From Pseudonocardia sp. SCN 73-27 (GTDB lineage Bacteria > Actinomycetota > Actinomycetes > Mycobacteriales > Pseudonocardiaceae), in NCBI GenBank assembly GCA_001725415.1, contig MEGH01000040.1, forward strand, positions 1-64,000: 64,000 bases of DNA, written 5' to 3'. Shown piece after piece: positions 7,355 through 15,676 of the stretch. The translations under genes were made by a program, and so were the position numbers. The stretch's first letter is position 1; each line of letters begins with the position of its first letter. The notes beneath the pieces were generated by a model that saw nothing but the letters and a program-made list of their open reading frames with translations, was not told where the DNA came from and searched no databases.

Positions 7355-8577
7355 TGGCCGCCGGGCGGAAGCGCGCGAATGGCGAGGGATCGATCTACAA
7401 ACGCACCGATGGCCGCTACGTCGGCTCGGCGTTCGTCCCGGTCCTCGGAGGCGGTCGGCAGCGACGCTACGTCTACGGGCGAACGCGGCAGGACGCGCGC
7501 GACGCCCTCGATGACCTGCTCCGCAAGGCAGCTGCCGGCGTCCGTCGTCCGCTCAAGCGGGCCACCGTCGCCGAGTACCTCGACTACTGGCTCGACGAGG
7601 TCGTGAAGCCCGAACTCCGCCCCACGACCTACGCGGGCTACGAGACGATGGTCCGCGTCCACATCAAGCCCGTCCTCGGCCGCAAGAAGCTCGACGAGCT
7701 GGGACCCGCCGACGTCCGTCACCTCCTGGCCGTCCTGCGCGAGAAGGAGACGACGGGGCACGGCGGTGGCCGTCGGACGCTCTCCAAGCGAATGGTCCAG
7801 TTCGCGCATGCGGTGCTGCGCAACGCCTTGTCGAACGCGGTCCGCGAGGAGCTGATCAGCCGCAACGCCGCGAAGTTGGTCAAGATGTCGAACCCCGAGT
7901 ACGACGTCGGGACCGGCCTCGACCCCATCGCCGCGCGGGCTCTGCTCGCCAGCATCACCGAGGACCGCCTCTACGCCCTCTACGTCTGCGCGATCGTCCT
8001 CGGGATGCGACGCGGTGAGCTGCTCGGGCTCATGTGGGCCGCGGTCGACCTGGACGGGAACCGCCTCGTCGTCCGGCAGTCGTTGAGCTGGGTCAACGGG
8101 CGCGCCGTCCTGCAGCCACCCAAGACCAGGACCTCGCGGCGCGTGATCCCGCTCCCCGACGTCGTCGCGACCGCCCTGCGCGAGCACCGGAAGCGGCAGG
8201 ACGCCGAGCGAGTGGACGCGGGCGACGGCTGGGAGGACAGCGGCTTCGTCTTCACCACCCGCCGAGGCGCGCCGATGTCGCCCTACACGCTGAGCAAGTA
8301 CTGGCGCGATCTCCGCGAAAAGGCCGGCCTCGGGACGCTGCGCTTCCACGACCTCCGGCACACCGCCGTGTCGCTGCTGCTCGCCCTCGGCGTCCCGCCG
8401 CACGTCGTCCGTGAGATCGCCGGGCACAGCGACATCAAGGTCACGATGACCGTGTACGCGCACGGCAACCTCGCCGAGAAGGCTGCCGCGTTGTCCCAGC
8501 TCGGACAGGCACTTTCCGGCGGGTTGCTGTCACCGGTTGCTGTCAGCCCGCCCGAGCGGAAGGACCAAGACCAGTGA
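7354..8577 (+). CDS. int: Site-specific tyrosine recombinase (AICE integrase)
   Basis: This 407-residue integrase has an N-terminal Arm-binding domain (NGEGSIYKRTDGRYVG), a core-binding SAM-like domain (VAEYLDYWLDEVV) and a C-terminal catalytic domain. Catalytic residues are visible: R219 in GMRRGELLGL, H332 and R335 in HDLRHT, H358 in GHSDIKVTM, and nucleophile Y368 in TVYAH. It should recombine the element with the 3' end of the tRNA-Ser gene 14 bp downstream. It is intact and full length for the family, so the element may still excise. Its start overlaps the xis stop. Confidence 0.95.
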   Translation: MAAGRKRANGEGSIYKRTDGRYVGSAFVPVLGGGRQRRYVYGRTRQDARDALDDLLRKAAAGVRRPLKRATVAEYLDYWLDEVVKPELRPTTYAGYETMVRVHIKPVLGRKKLDELGPADVRHLLAVLREKETTGHGGGRRTLSKRMVQFAHAVLRNALSNAVREELISRNAAKLVKMSNPEYDVGTGLDPIAARALLASITEDRLYALYVCAIVLGMRRGELLGLMWAAVDLDGNRLVVRQSLSWVNGRAVLQPPKTRTSRRVIPLPDVVATALREHRKRQDAERVDAGDGWEDSGFVFTTRRGAPMSPYTLSKYWRDLREKAGLGTLRFHDLRHTAVSLLLALGVPPHVVREIAGHSDIKVTMTVYAHGNLAEKAAALSQLGQALSGGLLSPVAVSPPERKDQDQ

Positions 8578-8591
8578 ACGAGGCGCTGACC

Positions 8592-8640
8592 TGGCGGAAG
8601 CGGAGGGATTCGAACCCCCGGACCCTTTCGGGACTCTCGC
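8592..8640 (-). other. Candidate right attachment site of the AICE in the tRNA-Ser 3' half
   Basis: AICE integrases use identity segments of roughly 40-50 bp covering the T arm and acceptor of the target tRNA. The integrase ends 14 bp from this tRNA's CCA end, so the crossover core should lie here. The exact limits cannot be fixed because the second copy is outside the window. Confidence 0.45.
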
Positions 8641-8679
8641 TTTCAAGGCGAGTGCATTCGGCCTCTCTGCCACGCTTCC
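8592..8679 (-). tRNA. tRNA-Ser (anticodon UGA)
   Basis: The minus strand folds into a serine tRNA. The 7-bp acceptor stem pairs GGAAGCG (8679-8673) with CGCTTCC (8602-8596), followed by discriminator G and an encoded CCA (8594-8592). The anticodon loop is CTTGAAA, with TGA at 8645-8643. A long variable arm (AGTCCCGAAAGGGT type) and a T arm with GGTTCGAATCC are present. The gene is complete, so the element has restored the 3' end that it uses as attachment site. Confidence 0.95.
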
Positions 8680-8689
8680 GCGTAGCAGC

Positions 8690-9178
8690 CTAGCTGGCGG
8701 CCGCGACCTCGCCGCCGCCGCTCAGGGTGCGGTGTATCCGCTCGAGCGCGTCGGCGAAGGACTTCTGCTCCACTCTGGTGACCTGCGAGATCACGAGCTC
8801 GCGGACGGCGGTGACGTGGGTCGGGGCGGCCCGCTCCAGCAGCTCCATGCCCGCGGGGAGCAGGGCGGCGAGGATGCCGCGGCCGTCGGAGTCGCACTCC
8901 TGGCGGGCGACGAGGCCGGCCTTCTCCATCCGCGCGATCTGGTGGGACAGCCTGGACTTGGAGGAGGCGATGAGCTCGGCCAGCACGCTCATGCGCAGCC
9001 GCCGGCCCGGCGCCTCGGAGAGGAACACCAGGATCGTGTAGTCGCTGTGCGTGATGCCGTGCGACTCGCTGAGGTTCTGGTTCAGACGGGACTCGAGCAG
9101 CGTGGCCGTGATGATGAAGGACCGCCAGAACCGCATCTCGTCGTCGTCGAGCCACTGTGTGGTCCCGCCATCCGACAT
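8690..9178 (-). CDS. MarR-family transcriptional regulator
   Basis: This 162-residue protein has the MarR fold. An N-terminal dimerisation helix (FWRSFIITATLLESRLNQNL) is followed by the winged helix HSDYTILVFLSEAPGRRL, recognition region IASSKSRLSHQIARMEKAGLV, and the wing with DGRG. The ATG at 9178 is preferred; a GTG two codons upstream is also possible. It is the first chromosomal gene beside the tRNA and faces the metallopeptidase gene 99 bp away, which it might control, but nothing in the sequence proves the target. Confidence 0.85.
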   Translation of the reverse strand: MSDGGTTQWLDDDEMRFWRSFIITATLLESRLNQNLSESHGITHSDYTILVFLSEAPGRRLRMSVLAELIASSKSRLSHQIARMEKAGLVARQECDSDGRGILAALLPAGMELLERAAPTHVTAVRELVISQVTRVEQKSFADALERIHRTLSGGGEVAAAS

Positions 9179-9277
9179 GGACACAGCCTACGTGCCGACG
9201 TCCACGTCGACCGGACGTCCTACTTGTGGTGGGATCAGCGCGCTTGGCGGCACACGGTCGCGCGGGAGGCAGCAGGA

Positions 9278-10225
9278 ATGCGGTTCGACGAGAACGCCGA
9301 TCTCGACACGTCGACGATCGAGGACCGCCGCGGCGGTGGCGGTGGCGGCGGGGGTGTCGGCGGTCGGGTCGCTGTCGGCGGCGGTGGCCTCGGCATCGTC
9401 GGCCTCATCCTGTACTTCATCATCTCCGCGCTCGGCGGGGGCGGCGGCACGTCGGGCGGCGGGCTGCCGCTGCCGACGGGTCTGAACGGGTTGTCGAGCG
9501 GCCAGCAGGCCAGCGGGCAGGACATCGCGTCGAGCTGCCGCACCGGTGCCGACGCGAACACCAACCTCGACTGCGAGGTCGTCGCCGTCGTCAACTCGCT
9601 CAACGGGTACTGGTCGGACACGTTCGCCCGGTCGGGGCAGACGTACACGACGCCGAACCTCGTGTTCTTCAACGGCGGCGTGAACACGGGCGGGTGCGGG
9701 AGCGCGACGTCCGACGTCGGCCCCTTCTACTGTCCGGCGGACCAGAAGGTCTACATCGACCTGTCGTTCTTCAAGGAGCTGGAGACGCGGTTCGGCGCGC
9801 AGGGCGGCCCCTACGCGCGGGCGTACGTGATCGCCCACGAGTACGGCCACCACGTGCAGAACCTGCTGGGCACGAGCCGCCGCGTCCAGGCGGGCGACAG
9901 CGGCCCGACGTCGGGTTCGGTGCGCCTCGAGCTGCAGGCCGACTGCTACGCCGGTGCCTGGGGCAACCACGCCACGCAGGTGCCGACGTCGACGGGCAAG
10001 CCGTTGATCACCGACGTCACGCAGGCCGACGTGAACGCCGCGCTCGACACGGCGTCGCGGATCGGCGACGACTACATCCAGCAGAACCTGGGCGGCGGCC
10101 GGGTGAACGAGAGCCAGTTCACCCACGGCAGCTCGGCGCAGCGCGAGAAGTGGTACTCGACGGGCTACCAGTCGGGCAACCCGGCGCAGTGCGACACCTT
10201 TGCGCGCGGGGTGAACCTCGGCTGA
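9278..10225 (+). CDS. Membrane-anchored neutral zinc metallopeptidase (YpfJ family)
   Basis: This 315-residue protein starts MRFDENADLDTS, then has a glycine-rich stretch and one membrane helix near residues 40-58 (IVGLILYFIISALG). An extracellular domain follows. The zinc site is HEYGHH, with H187, E188 and H191. The protein keeps the family's NLVFFNGG, FYCPADQKVYIDL and ELQADCYAGAW motifs; the last supplies the third ligand. It is the usual length for this group of putative peptidases. A GGGAGG site precedes the ATG. Substrate and role are unknown. Confidence 0.9.
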   Translation: MRFDENADLDTSTIEDRRGGGGGGGGVGGRVAVGGGGLGIVGLILYFIISALGGGGGTSGGGLPLPTGLNGLSSGQQASGQDIASSCRTGADANTNLDCEVVAVVNSLNGYWSDTFARSGQTYTTPNLVFFNGGVNTGGCGSATSDVGPFYCPADQKVYIDLSFFKELETRFGAQGGPYARAYVIAHEYGHHVQNLLGTSRRVQAGDSGPTSGSVRLELQADCYAGAWGNHATQVPTSTGKPLITDVTQADVNAALDTASRIGDDYIQQNLGGGRVNESQFTHGSSAQREKWYSTGYQSGNPAQCDTFARGVNLG

Positions 10226-10315
10226 CGCGACGCCACCCGGCCGAGTGACGATGCGTCGTTCGGCGTAGCGCTCGTCATAACCTGACCTTCCGTTTCCGAT
10301 CCTCGGGAGGTCGCG

Positions 10316-10654
10316 GTGCCGTTCGTCCGACGTGTTCTCGTCCCGCTCGCCGCGGCGGGAGGGCTGATCGTGGCCGGTGCCGGAGCCGCGCTCGCCGACG
10401 AGGCCCACTCCTCCGACGGCACGTGCGACGTCACGGGCAAGGCGACCTACACGCTCAACGGCGAGCAGCACACCTACGTCGCGGAGCCGGGGCCGTCGGG
10501 CTGCGTGTGGGTGGAGCAGCCTCCGGGTGCGCCGCAGCCGCCGGTGGACCCGCAGCAGGAGGCGGCGGCGCGGGCGTTCGCCGCGCAGATGGCGCAGCAG
10601 GCGCTCGGCTACGCCGGCGGTCTCGCCGCGAGCAGCCCCGCGCAGGCGGGGTAG
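10316..10654 (+). CDS. Small secreted protein
   Basis: This 112-residue protein starts at GTG after GGGAGG. Residues 1-28 form a signal peptide: basic start (FVRR), alanine/leucine core and an ALA cleavage motif before DEAHS. The mature part has two cysteines about 30 residues apart, likely a disulfide, and a proline/glutamine/alanine-rich tail. No known domain is seen. Its 3' end overlaps the convergent GNAT gene by 46 bp. Confidence 0.65.
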   Translation: MPFVRRVLVPLAAAGGLIVAGAGAALADEAHSSDGTCDVTGKATYTLNGEQHTYVAEPGPSGCVWVEQPPGAPQPPVDPQQEAAARAFAAQMAQQALGYAGGLAASSPAQAG

Positions 10655-11256
10655 CCCTCGACGGTCAGGGTCCAGTCGGGCCGGAGGAACTCGTCGGGCG
10701 TGATCGCGACCTGCACCTCCTCGGTGGGTTCGCCGCGCCGGACGACGGTGGCGGTGCCGGTGCGTCGGTAGCCGAGCTTGTCCGACACCCGCAGTGAGCG
10801 GGCGTTGTCGGCGAAGGCGGCCGAGGTGGCGCGGGTGGCGCCGAGGTGGTCGAAAGCGAAGGCGAGGACGGCGGCGCGCATCTCGGTGCCGATGCCGCGG
10901 CCCTGGACCTCCATGCCGATCCAGGAGCCGGAGTCGATGGTGCGCCGGCCGGCGAAGTCCTTGGCGCGCATGGTCTGCACACCGACGACGCGGCCCTCGA
11001 AGCGCACGAGGAAGTGCACCGCCCAGTTCTCGGGGGTGAGTGCGGACCGTTGCTGCCAGAAATGTTGCAGCATGCCGCGGCCCAGGTAGCGGGGGTCGGC
11101 ATCGGTCCAGGGCACGTGGAAGGGCATCTGCTCGGGCGGGTGGACGCCGCGGTGGCCGACGGCGACGAGCTCGTCGAGGCCGGTGTCGTCGTCGGGCCGC
11201 AGTTCGAGGCGTGGGGTGCGCAGGACGAGGTGCCGCAGCGGCCACGGTTCGGGCAC
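10609..11256 (-). CDS. GNAT-family N-acetyltransferase (RimJ/RimL-like)
   Basis: This protein of about 215 residues begins LVLRTPRLELRPDDD, the usual opening of RimJ/RimL-like acetyltransferases. It carries the acetyl-CoA loop as GMEVQGRGIGTEMRAAVLAF and the C-terminal ARATSAAFADNARSLRVSDKLGYRRTG. It should acetylate a protein N terminus, an amino acid or a small amine. GTG at 11256 is the likely start; GTG at 11265 is an alternative. It is divergent from the oxidoreductase gene. Confidence 0.82.
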   Translation of the reverse strand: MPEPWPLRHLVLRTPRLELRPDDDTGLDELVAVGHRGVHPPEQMPFHVPWTDADPRYLGRGMLQHFWQQRSALTPENWAVHFLVRFEGRVVGVQTMRAKDFAGRRTIDSGSWIGMEVQGRGIGTEMRAAVLAFAFDHLGATRATSAAFADNARSLRVSDKLGYRRTGTATVVRRGEPTEEVQVAITPDEFLRPDWTLTVEGYPACAGLLAARPPA

Positions 11257-11310
11257 TGGATCCACCCCGACAGCGTGCCCCACGGGCGCAACCGCAATAC
11301 CGTCGACGTC

Positions 11311-12291
11311 ATGTACGCGATCACGTTGCGGGAGCCGGGCGCGCCGGACGTCATGGAGTGGACTGAGGTCCCGGATCCACAGGCCGGGCCGGGTGAGGTG
11401 CTGATCGACGTCGTCGCGGCAGGGGTCAACCGCGCGGACGTCATGCAGCGGCAGGGCAACTACCCGCCGCCGCCGGGGGCGTCGGACATCATCGGCCTGG
11501 AGTGTTCGGGACGGATCTCGGCGGTGGGCGAGGGCGTCGTCGGCCTGGGCGTCGGCGACGAGGTGTGCGCGCTGCTCGCGGGTGGCGGCTACGCCGAGAA
11601 GGTCGTCGTGCCGGCCGGGCAGGTGCTGCCGCTGCCCGACGGCGTCGACGTGGCGACGGCCGCCGCGCTGCCGGAGGTGGCGTGCACGGTGTGGTCGAAC
11701 GTCGTCGACACCGGCGGACTGGCCTCGGGTGAGACGTTCCTGGTGCAGGGCGGCACCAGCGGGATCGGGACGCACGCAATCCAGGTCGCGAAGGCGCTGG
11801 GCGCCCGGGTCGCGGCGACGGCGTCGCCGCAGCGGCTGGACCGCTGCCGCGAGCTGGGGGCCGACATCGTCATCGACTACGACGAGGACGTCGCGAAGGC
11901 GCTGCTGGAGGCCACCGACGGGCACGGTGCCGACGTCATCCTCGACAACATGGGCGCCAAGGGCCTGCCCAACAACGTGAAGGCGCTCGCCACCGACGGC
12001 AGGCTGATGGTCATCGGATTCCAGGGCGGGGTGAAGGGGGAGCTCAACCTGGCCGCGTTGCTGGCGAAGCGGGCGAGCGTGACGTCGCTGGGGCTGCGCG
12101 GCCGGCCGGTGGACGGACCGAAGGGCAAGGCACGCATCGTCGACGGGGTGCGCGAGCAGGTGTGGCCGATGATCGCCGACGGTCGCGTGAAACCGATCGT
12201 GCACGCCACACTGCCGATGCGTGACGCCGCCGAGGCGCACCGGGTGCTGGAGGCCGGAGGCGTCGTCGGCAAGCTCGTGTTGACCGTCTGA
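11311..12291 (+). CDS. NADPH:quinone oxidoreductase (zinc-free MDR family)
   Basis: This 326-residue cytosolic enzyme has the quinone-oxidoreductase type of medium-chain fold. The substrate domain has GVNRADVMQRQGNYPPPPG and GLECSG. The nucleotide domain has VQGGTSGIGTHAIQVAKALGA, a glycine-rich NADPH-binding loop. No structural zinc cysteines are present. It should reduce quinones or enones with NADPH. A related oxidoreductase (Rv3777) occupies the same position before the wall cluster in M. tuberculosis. Confidence 0.9.
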   Translation: MYAITLREPGAPDVMEWTEVPDPQAGPGEVLIDVVAAGVNRADVMQRQGNYPPPPGASDIIGLECSGRISAVGEGVVGLGVGDEVCALLAGGGYAEKVVVPAGQVLPLPDGVDVATAAALPEVACTVWSNVVDTGGLASGETFLVQGGTSGIGTHAIQVAKALGARVAATASPQRLDRCRELGADIVIDYDEDVAKALLEATDGHGADVILDNMGAKGLPNNVKALATDGRLMVIGFQGGVKGELNLAALLAKRASVTSLGLRGRPVDGPKGKARIVDGVREQVWPMIADGRVKPIVHATLPMRDAAEAHRVLEAGGVVGKLVLTV

Positions 12292-12347
12292 CGTGCAGGA
12301 GCCGGGCACCGACGACACTCAGGGCGTGGGCGCGCAATGATGGGCGC

Positions 12348-12905
12348 ATGAGTCAGCCGTCTGAGGCCAACGAGCAGGACAGCCCGGAGCAGCAGGTCGT
12401 GGTGGTGGGCCCCGATGGGCGCCCGGTCGGCATGGCGCGTGTGCCGCAGGGTGACGACGAGACCGAGGAGCAGGGTCTCGCGTCGATGGTCGAGCAGCCC
12501 GCCAAGGTCATGCGCATCGGGACGATGATCAAGCAGCTGCTGGAGGAGGTGCGGGCCGCGCCGCTCGACGAGGCGTCGCGGACCCGGCTGAAGGAGATCC
12601 ACGAGAACTCCATCAAGGAGCTCGAGGAGGGTCTCGCCCCGGAGCTGCGCGAGGAGCTGGAGCGTCTGACGCTGCCGTTCACCGACAACTCCGTCCCGTC
12701 CGAGGGTGAGCTGCGCATCGCGCAGGCACAGCTCGTCGGATGGCTGGAAGGCCTGTTCCACGGCATCCAGACGGCGCTGTTCGCCCAGCAGATGGCAGCC
12801 CGTGCGCAGCTGGAGCAGATGCGCCGCGGCCTGCCCCCCGGCGCGATGCCGCAGGGCCAGCAGATGCCGGAGGGCTTGGGTCGCGGGACCGGTCAGTACC
12901 TCTGA
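12348..12905 (+). CDS. bpa: Bacterial proteasome activator Bpa
   Basis: This 185-residue protein matches Bpa (Rv3780 type). A disordered acidic N terminus precedes a four-helix core from about residue 45 to 155 (VMRIGTMIKQLLEEVRAA; LKEIHENSIKELEEGLAPEL; AQLVGWLEGLFHGIQTALFAQQM), followed by a flexible tail. The last residues are GQYL, the C-terminal motif that docks in the proteasome alpha ring and opens its gate. Bpa forms a ring and lets the 20S core degrade unfolded proteins without ATP. The gene leads into wzm as in the mycobacterial cluster. The proteasome genes themselves are not in this window. Confidence 0.93.
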   Translation: MSQPSEANEQDSPEQQVVVVGPDGRPVGMARVPQGDDETEEQGLASMVEQPAKVMRIGTMIKQLLEEVRAAPLDEASRTRLKEIHENSIKELEEGLAPELREELERLTLPFTDNSVPSEGELRIAQAQLVGWLEGLFHGIQTALFAQQMAARAQLEQMRRGLPPGAMPQGQQMPEGLGRGTGQYL

Positions 12906-13028
12906 CGGACGGTGCGGTGAACGGCGTTCCGGTCTGCTCGTCCGCAGGTCGGAGCCGTTCGTCGCGCCCTCGTCGGGCCTCGGCCCACCGCGCGTTCGGC
13001 CCTGGTCACCCGCAGGTACCCTCGGCGC

Positions 13029-13904
13029 GTGGCTGTGACCGTGAGCGCTGAGGGAGGCCCTGCCGAGCAGGCTCGCCCGCTCGACGACGAGCCCGGTCCC
13101 CGCAGTTGGGCCCGTGCCTTCAACGACCTCGCCCAGGGGTGGCGGCAGCGGTCGCTGTGGGGCTACCTGGGTTGGCAGGACATCAAGCAGCGCTACCGGC
13201 GCTCGATCCTCGGCCCGCTGTGGATCAGCATCAGCATGGCCGTCATCGCCACGGCGATGGGCATCCTCTACGGCGCGTTGTTCAACGAGGACATCAAGAC
13301 GTTCCTCCCCTACGTCGCCACCGGGCTGCTGATCTGGAACTTCGTCCAGGGCTGCATCCTCGAGGGCAGCGAGGTCTTCATCGCCAACGAGGGCCTGATC
13401 CGGTTCCTCCCGGCGCCGTTGAGCCTGCACGTCTACCGGCTGGTGTGGCGGCAGACGTTGTTCTTCGCCCACAACGTGATCATCTGGGTCGTCCTGATGA
13501 TCATCTTCCCGCACCCCCTGGGCTGGGCGTCGTTCATGGCGATCCCCGCGTTCGCGCTGCTGGTCCTCAACGGCGGCTGGATCACGATCCTGTCGGGCAT
13601 CATCGCGACGCGGTTCCGCGACATCCCGCCGATCGTCGCCAGCCTCACCCAGCTCATCTTCTTCATGACGCCGATCGTCTGGTCGTACGACCGGCTGCGC
13701 GACAACCCCGCCGTCGCCGAGCGCGCCCAGATCGCCGAGCTCAACCCGGTGATGCACTTCGTCGAGATCCTGCGCCAGCCCATGCTGGGCGACACGATCG
13801 TCTGGCGGCACTGGCTCGTCGTCGGCGTGATCACGATCGTCGGCTGGGCCGCCGCGCTGGTCTGCATGCGAAACTACCGATCCCGCGTCGCGTACTGGGT
13901 GTGA
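13029..13904 (+). CDS. wzm: ABC-2 permease of galactan exporter (Wzm)
   Basis: This 291-residue membrane protein has six hydrophobic segments and the family signature DIKQRYRRSILGPLWISIS just before the first of them. It is the permease half of a polysaccharide exporter. Its mycobacterial counterpart Rv3783 works with Rv3781 to move the lipid-linked galactan out of the cytosol. GTG is the start. It is followed 4 bp later by wzt and then glfT1, so the exporter and the galactan-initiating transferase are one transcription unit. Confidence 0.92.
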   Translation: MAVTVSAEGGPAEQARPLDDEPGPRSWARAFNDLAQGWRQRSLWGYLGWQDIKQRYRRSILGPLWISISMAVIATAMGILYGALFNEDIKTFLPYVATGLLIWNFVQGCILEGSEVFIANEGLIRFLPAPLSLHVYRLVWRQTLFFAHNVIIWVVLMIIFPHPLGWASFMAIPAFALLVLNGGWITILSGIIATRFRDIPPIVASLTQLIFFMTPIVWSYDRLRDNPAVAERAQIAELNPVMHFVEILRQPMLGDTIVWRHWLVVGVITIVGWAAALVCMRNYRSRVAYWV

Positions 13905-13908
13905 CGAG

Positions 13909-14679
13909 ATGACCGAACCGAGCATCGACATCCGCGGCGCCGCGGTCGACTTCCCGATCTTCGACGCGAAGTCGCGGTCGCTGAAGAAGGCCGTGCTGGG
14001 CAAGGCCGGCGGCCGGATCGGCACCGACAGCAAGGTCCCGATCATCGAGGCGTTGCGCGACATCGACATCTCGCTGCGCAAGGGCGACCGCGTCGCGCTC
14101 GTCGGCCACAACGGCGCCGGCAAGTCGACGCTGCTGCGCCTCATGTCGGGCATCTACGAGCCCACCCGCGGCCGCGCCGCCGTCGTCGGCAAGGTTGCGC
14201 CGGTGTTCGACCTCGCCGTCGGCATGGACCCCGAGATCTCCGGGCTCGACAACATCCTCATCCGCGGCCTCTTCCTCGGGATGACGAAGAAGCAGATGGA
14301 GTCCCGCGTCGAGGACATCGCCGAGTTCACCGAGCTGGGCGAGTACCTCGAGATGCCGCTGCGCACCTACTCCACCGGTATGCGAGTGCGGCTCGCGCTC
14401 GGTGTCGTCACCAGCATCGACCCCGAGATCCTCCTGCTCGACGAAGGCATCGGCGCCGTCGACGCCGCCTTCCTCGCCAAGGCCCGCGACCGGCTCAACG
14501 AGCTGGTCGAACGCTCCGGCATCCTCGTGTTCGCCTCGCACTCCGACGAGTTCCTCGCCGACCTGTGCGACACCGCGATCTGGATGGAACACGGCCAGAT
14601 CCGTGAGCACGGCCCCCTGCGCGACGTGCTGCACCACTACAAGGGTCACGACGTGCTCGCCGAGCTCGGCCGCACATGA
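13909..14679 (+). CDS. wzt: ABC ATPase of galactan exporter (Wzt)
   Basis: This 256-residue ATPase has Walker A GHNGAGKSTLLRL at about residue 65, the signature YSTGMRVRLALGV and Walker B ILLLDEGIGAVD. This altered signature and the EGIGA after Walker B are typical of Wzt/TagH-type polysaccharide exporters. No C-terminal sugar-binding domain is present, so export is probably not end-capped. It pairs with the Wzm permease directly upstream, and glfT1 follows. Confidence 0.93.
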   Translation: MTEPSIDIRGAAVDFPIFDAKSRSLKKAVLGKAGGRIGTDSKVPIIEALRDIDISLRKGDRVALVGHNGAGKSTLLRLMSGIYEPTRGRAAVVGKVAPVFDLAVGMDPEISGLDNILIRGLFLGMTKKQMESRVEDIAEFTELGEYLEMPLRTYSTGMRVRLALGVVTSIDPEILLLDEGIGAVDAAFLAKARDRLNELVERSGILVFASHSDEFLADLCDTAIWMEHGQIREHGPLRDVLHHYKGHDVLAELGRT

Positions 14680-14752
14680 CCGAGCCCGCGAGGTCACCGT
14701 TCATCACAGCAGCGCCGGTCACGCAGTTGCCGAGCGGCAGTGAGGCTCCTGC

Positions 14753-15667
14753 GTGACGGCACTGCCCGCCGGGTCGGTCGTCGCGGTCGTCGTCACCCGG
14801 CACCGCGCCGGGATGCTCGTCGACTCCCTGACCGCCATGGCCACACAGACGCACCCCATCGCGCACCTCGTCGTCGTCGACAACGGGCCCGACCAGCCCG
14901 CACGTGACGTCGTCGAGGGCTGCGGCATCCCCGCCACCTACCTGCCGTCGCACCGCAACCTCGGCGGCGCAGGCGGGTTCGCGCTCGGCATCCTGCACGC
15001 CCTCGCGCTCGGCGCCGACTGGGTCTGGCTCGGCGACGACGACGGCGGCGCCGCCGACGACAAGGTCCTCGCCACCCTGATCGACCTCGCCACGCGCAGG
15101 GACCTCGCCGCCGTCTCCCCCACCGTCGCCGACCGCGACGACCCCGACCGCCTCGCCTTCCCCGTCCGCCGCGGCCTCACCTGGCACGCGACGCGGTCCG
15201 GCCTGCTGTCGGAGGACTCCGCCGACGCCGAGCTCCTGCCCGGCATCGCCGCCCTGTTCAACGGTGCCCTGTTCCGGGCCACCGCGCTCGAACGCGTCGG
15301 CGTGCCCGACCTGCGGCTGTTCGTCCGTGGCGACGAGGTCGACATGCACCGCCGCCTCGTCCGCTCCGGGCTGCCCTTCGGCACCGCCCTGCAGGCCGCC
15401 TACCTGCACCCCGCCGCCACCGGCGAGGACAAGCCCATGCTCGGCGGCCGGCTCCACGCCCGCGACCCCGACGACCCCGTCAAGCGCTTCTACACCTACC
15501 GCAACCGCGGCTACCTGATCGCGCAGCCCGGAATGCGCCGCGTGGGCATCCTCGACCTGCCGCGTTACGCCTGGTACTTCCTCGTCACCAAACGTGATCC
15601 GGCCGGCTTCCAGGAGTGGGTGCGGCTCGTGCGGGCCGGTGCGGCGGAGCGGTTCGACCGCCCCTGA
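14753..15667 (+). CDS. glfT1: Galactofuranosyltransferase GlfT1
   Basis: This 304-residue GT2-family enzyme has the opening VVAVVVTRHRAGML, the donor site HLVVVDNGP, the LGGAGGFA loop typical of galactofuranosyltransferases and the metal-binding WLGDDDGGA. RGDEVDMHRRLVRSG supplies the likely catalytic acid region. GlfT1 adds the first two galactofuranose units to the decaprenyl-diphosphate-GlcNAc-rhamnose acceptor on the inner membrane face. GTG is the start. Position after the exporter genes agrees with Rv3782. Confidence 0.9.
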   Translation: MTALPAGSVVAVVVTRHRAGMLVDSLTAMATQTHPIAHLVVVDNGPDQPARDVVEGCGIPATYLPSHRNLGGAGGFALGILHALALGADWVWLGDDDGGAADDKVLATLIDLATRRDLAAVSPTVADRDDPDRLAFPVRRGLTWHATRSGLLSEDSADAELLPGIAALFNGALFRATALERVGVPDLRLFVRGDEVDMHRRLVRSGLPFGTALQAAYLHPAATGEDKPMLGGRLHARDPDDPVKRFYTYRNRGYLIAQPGMRRVGILDLPRYAWYFLVTKRDPAGFQEWVRLVRAGAAERFDRP

Positions 15668-15676
15668 TATTCGGGC

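Larger units (their letters stand above)
1..8640. mobile_element. AICE (actinomycete integrative conjugative element) in tRNA-Ser(UGA), left end outside window
   Basis: The gene set defines an AICE. It has an FtsK/TraB-like DNA translocase (3603-5033), small membrane and accessory proteins, a RepSA-like rolling-circle initiator (5817-7145), excisionase (7142-7354) and a tyrosine integrase (7354-8577). The integrase stops 14 bp before the 3' end of a tRNA-Ser gene, the usual arrangement of such elements. All right-hand genes are packed with short stop-start overlaps. The leftward HTH/PP2C/Nudix operon and the helicase tail are read as cargo or regulation. I found no second copy of the tRNA 3' sequence between position 1 and the integrase, so the left attachment site should lie upstream of the window. 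The right limit is placed inside the tRNA gene and is approximate. Confidence 0.8.

Noticed and set aside
11257-12318. Long leftward frame continuing from the GNAT gene across the oxidoreductase gene
   Set aside because: Only the last 215 residues look like protein; the rest is antisense of an intact quinone reductase.
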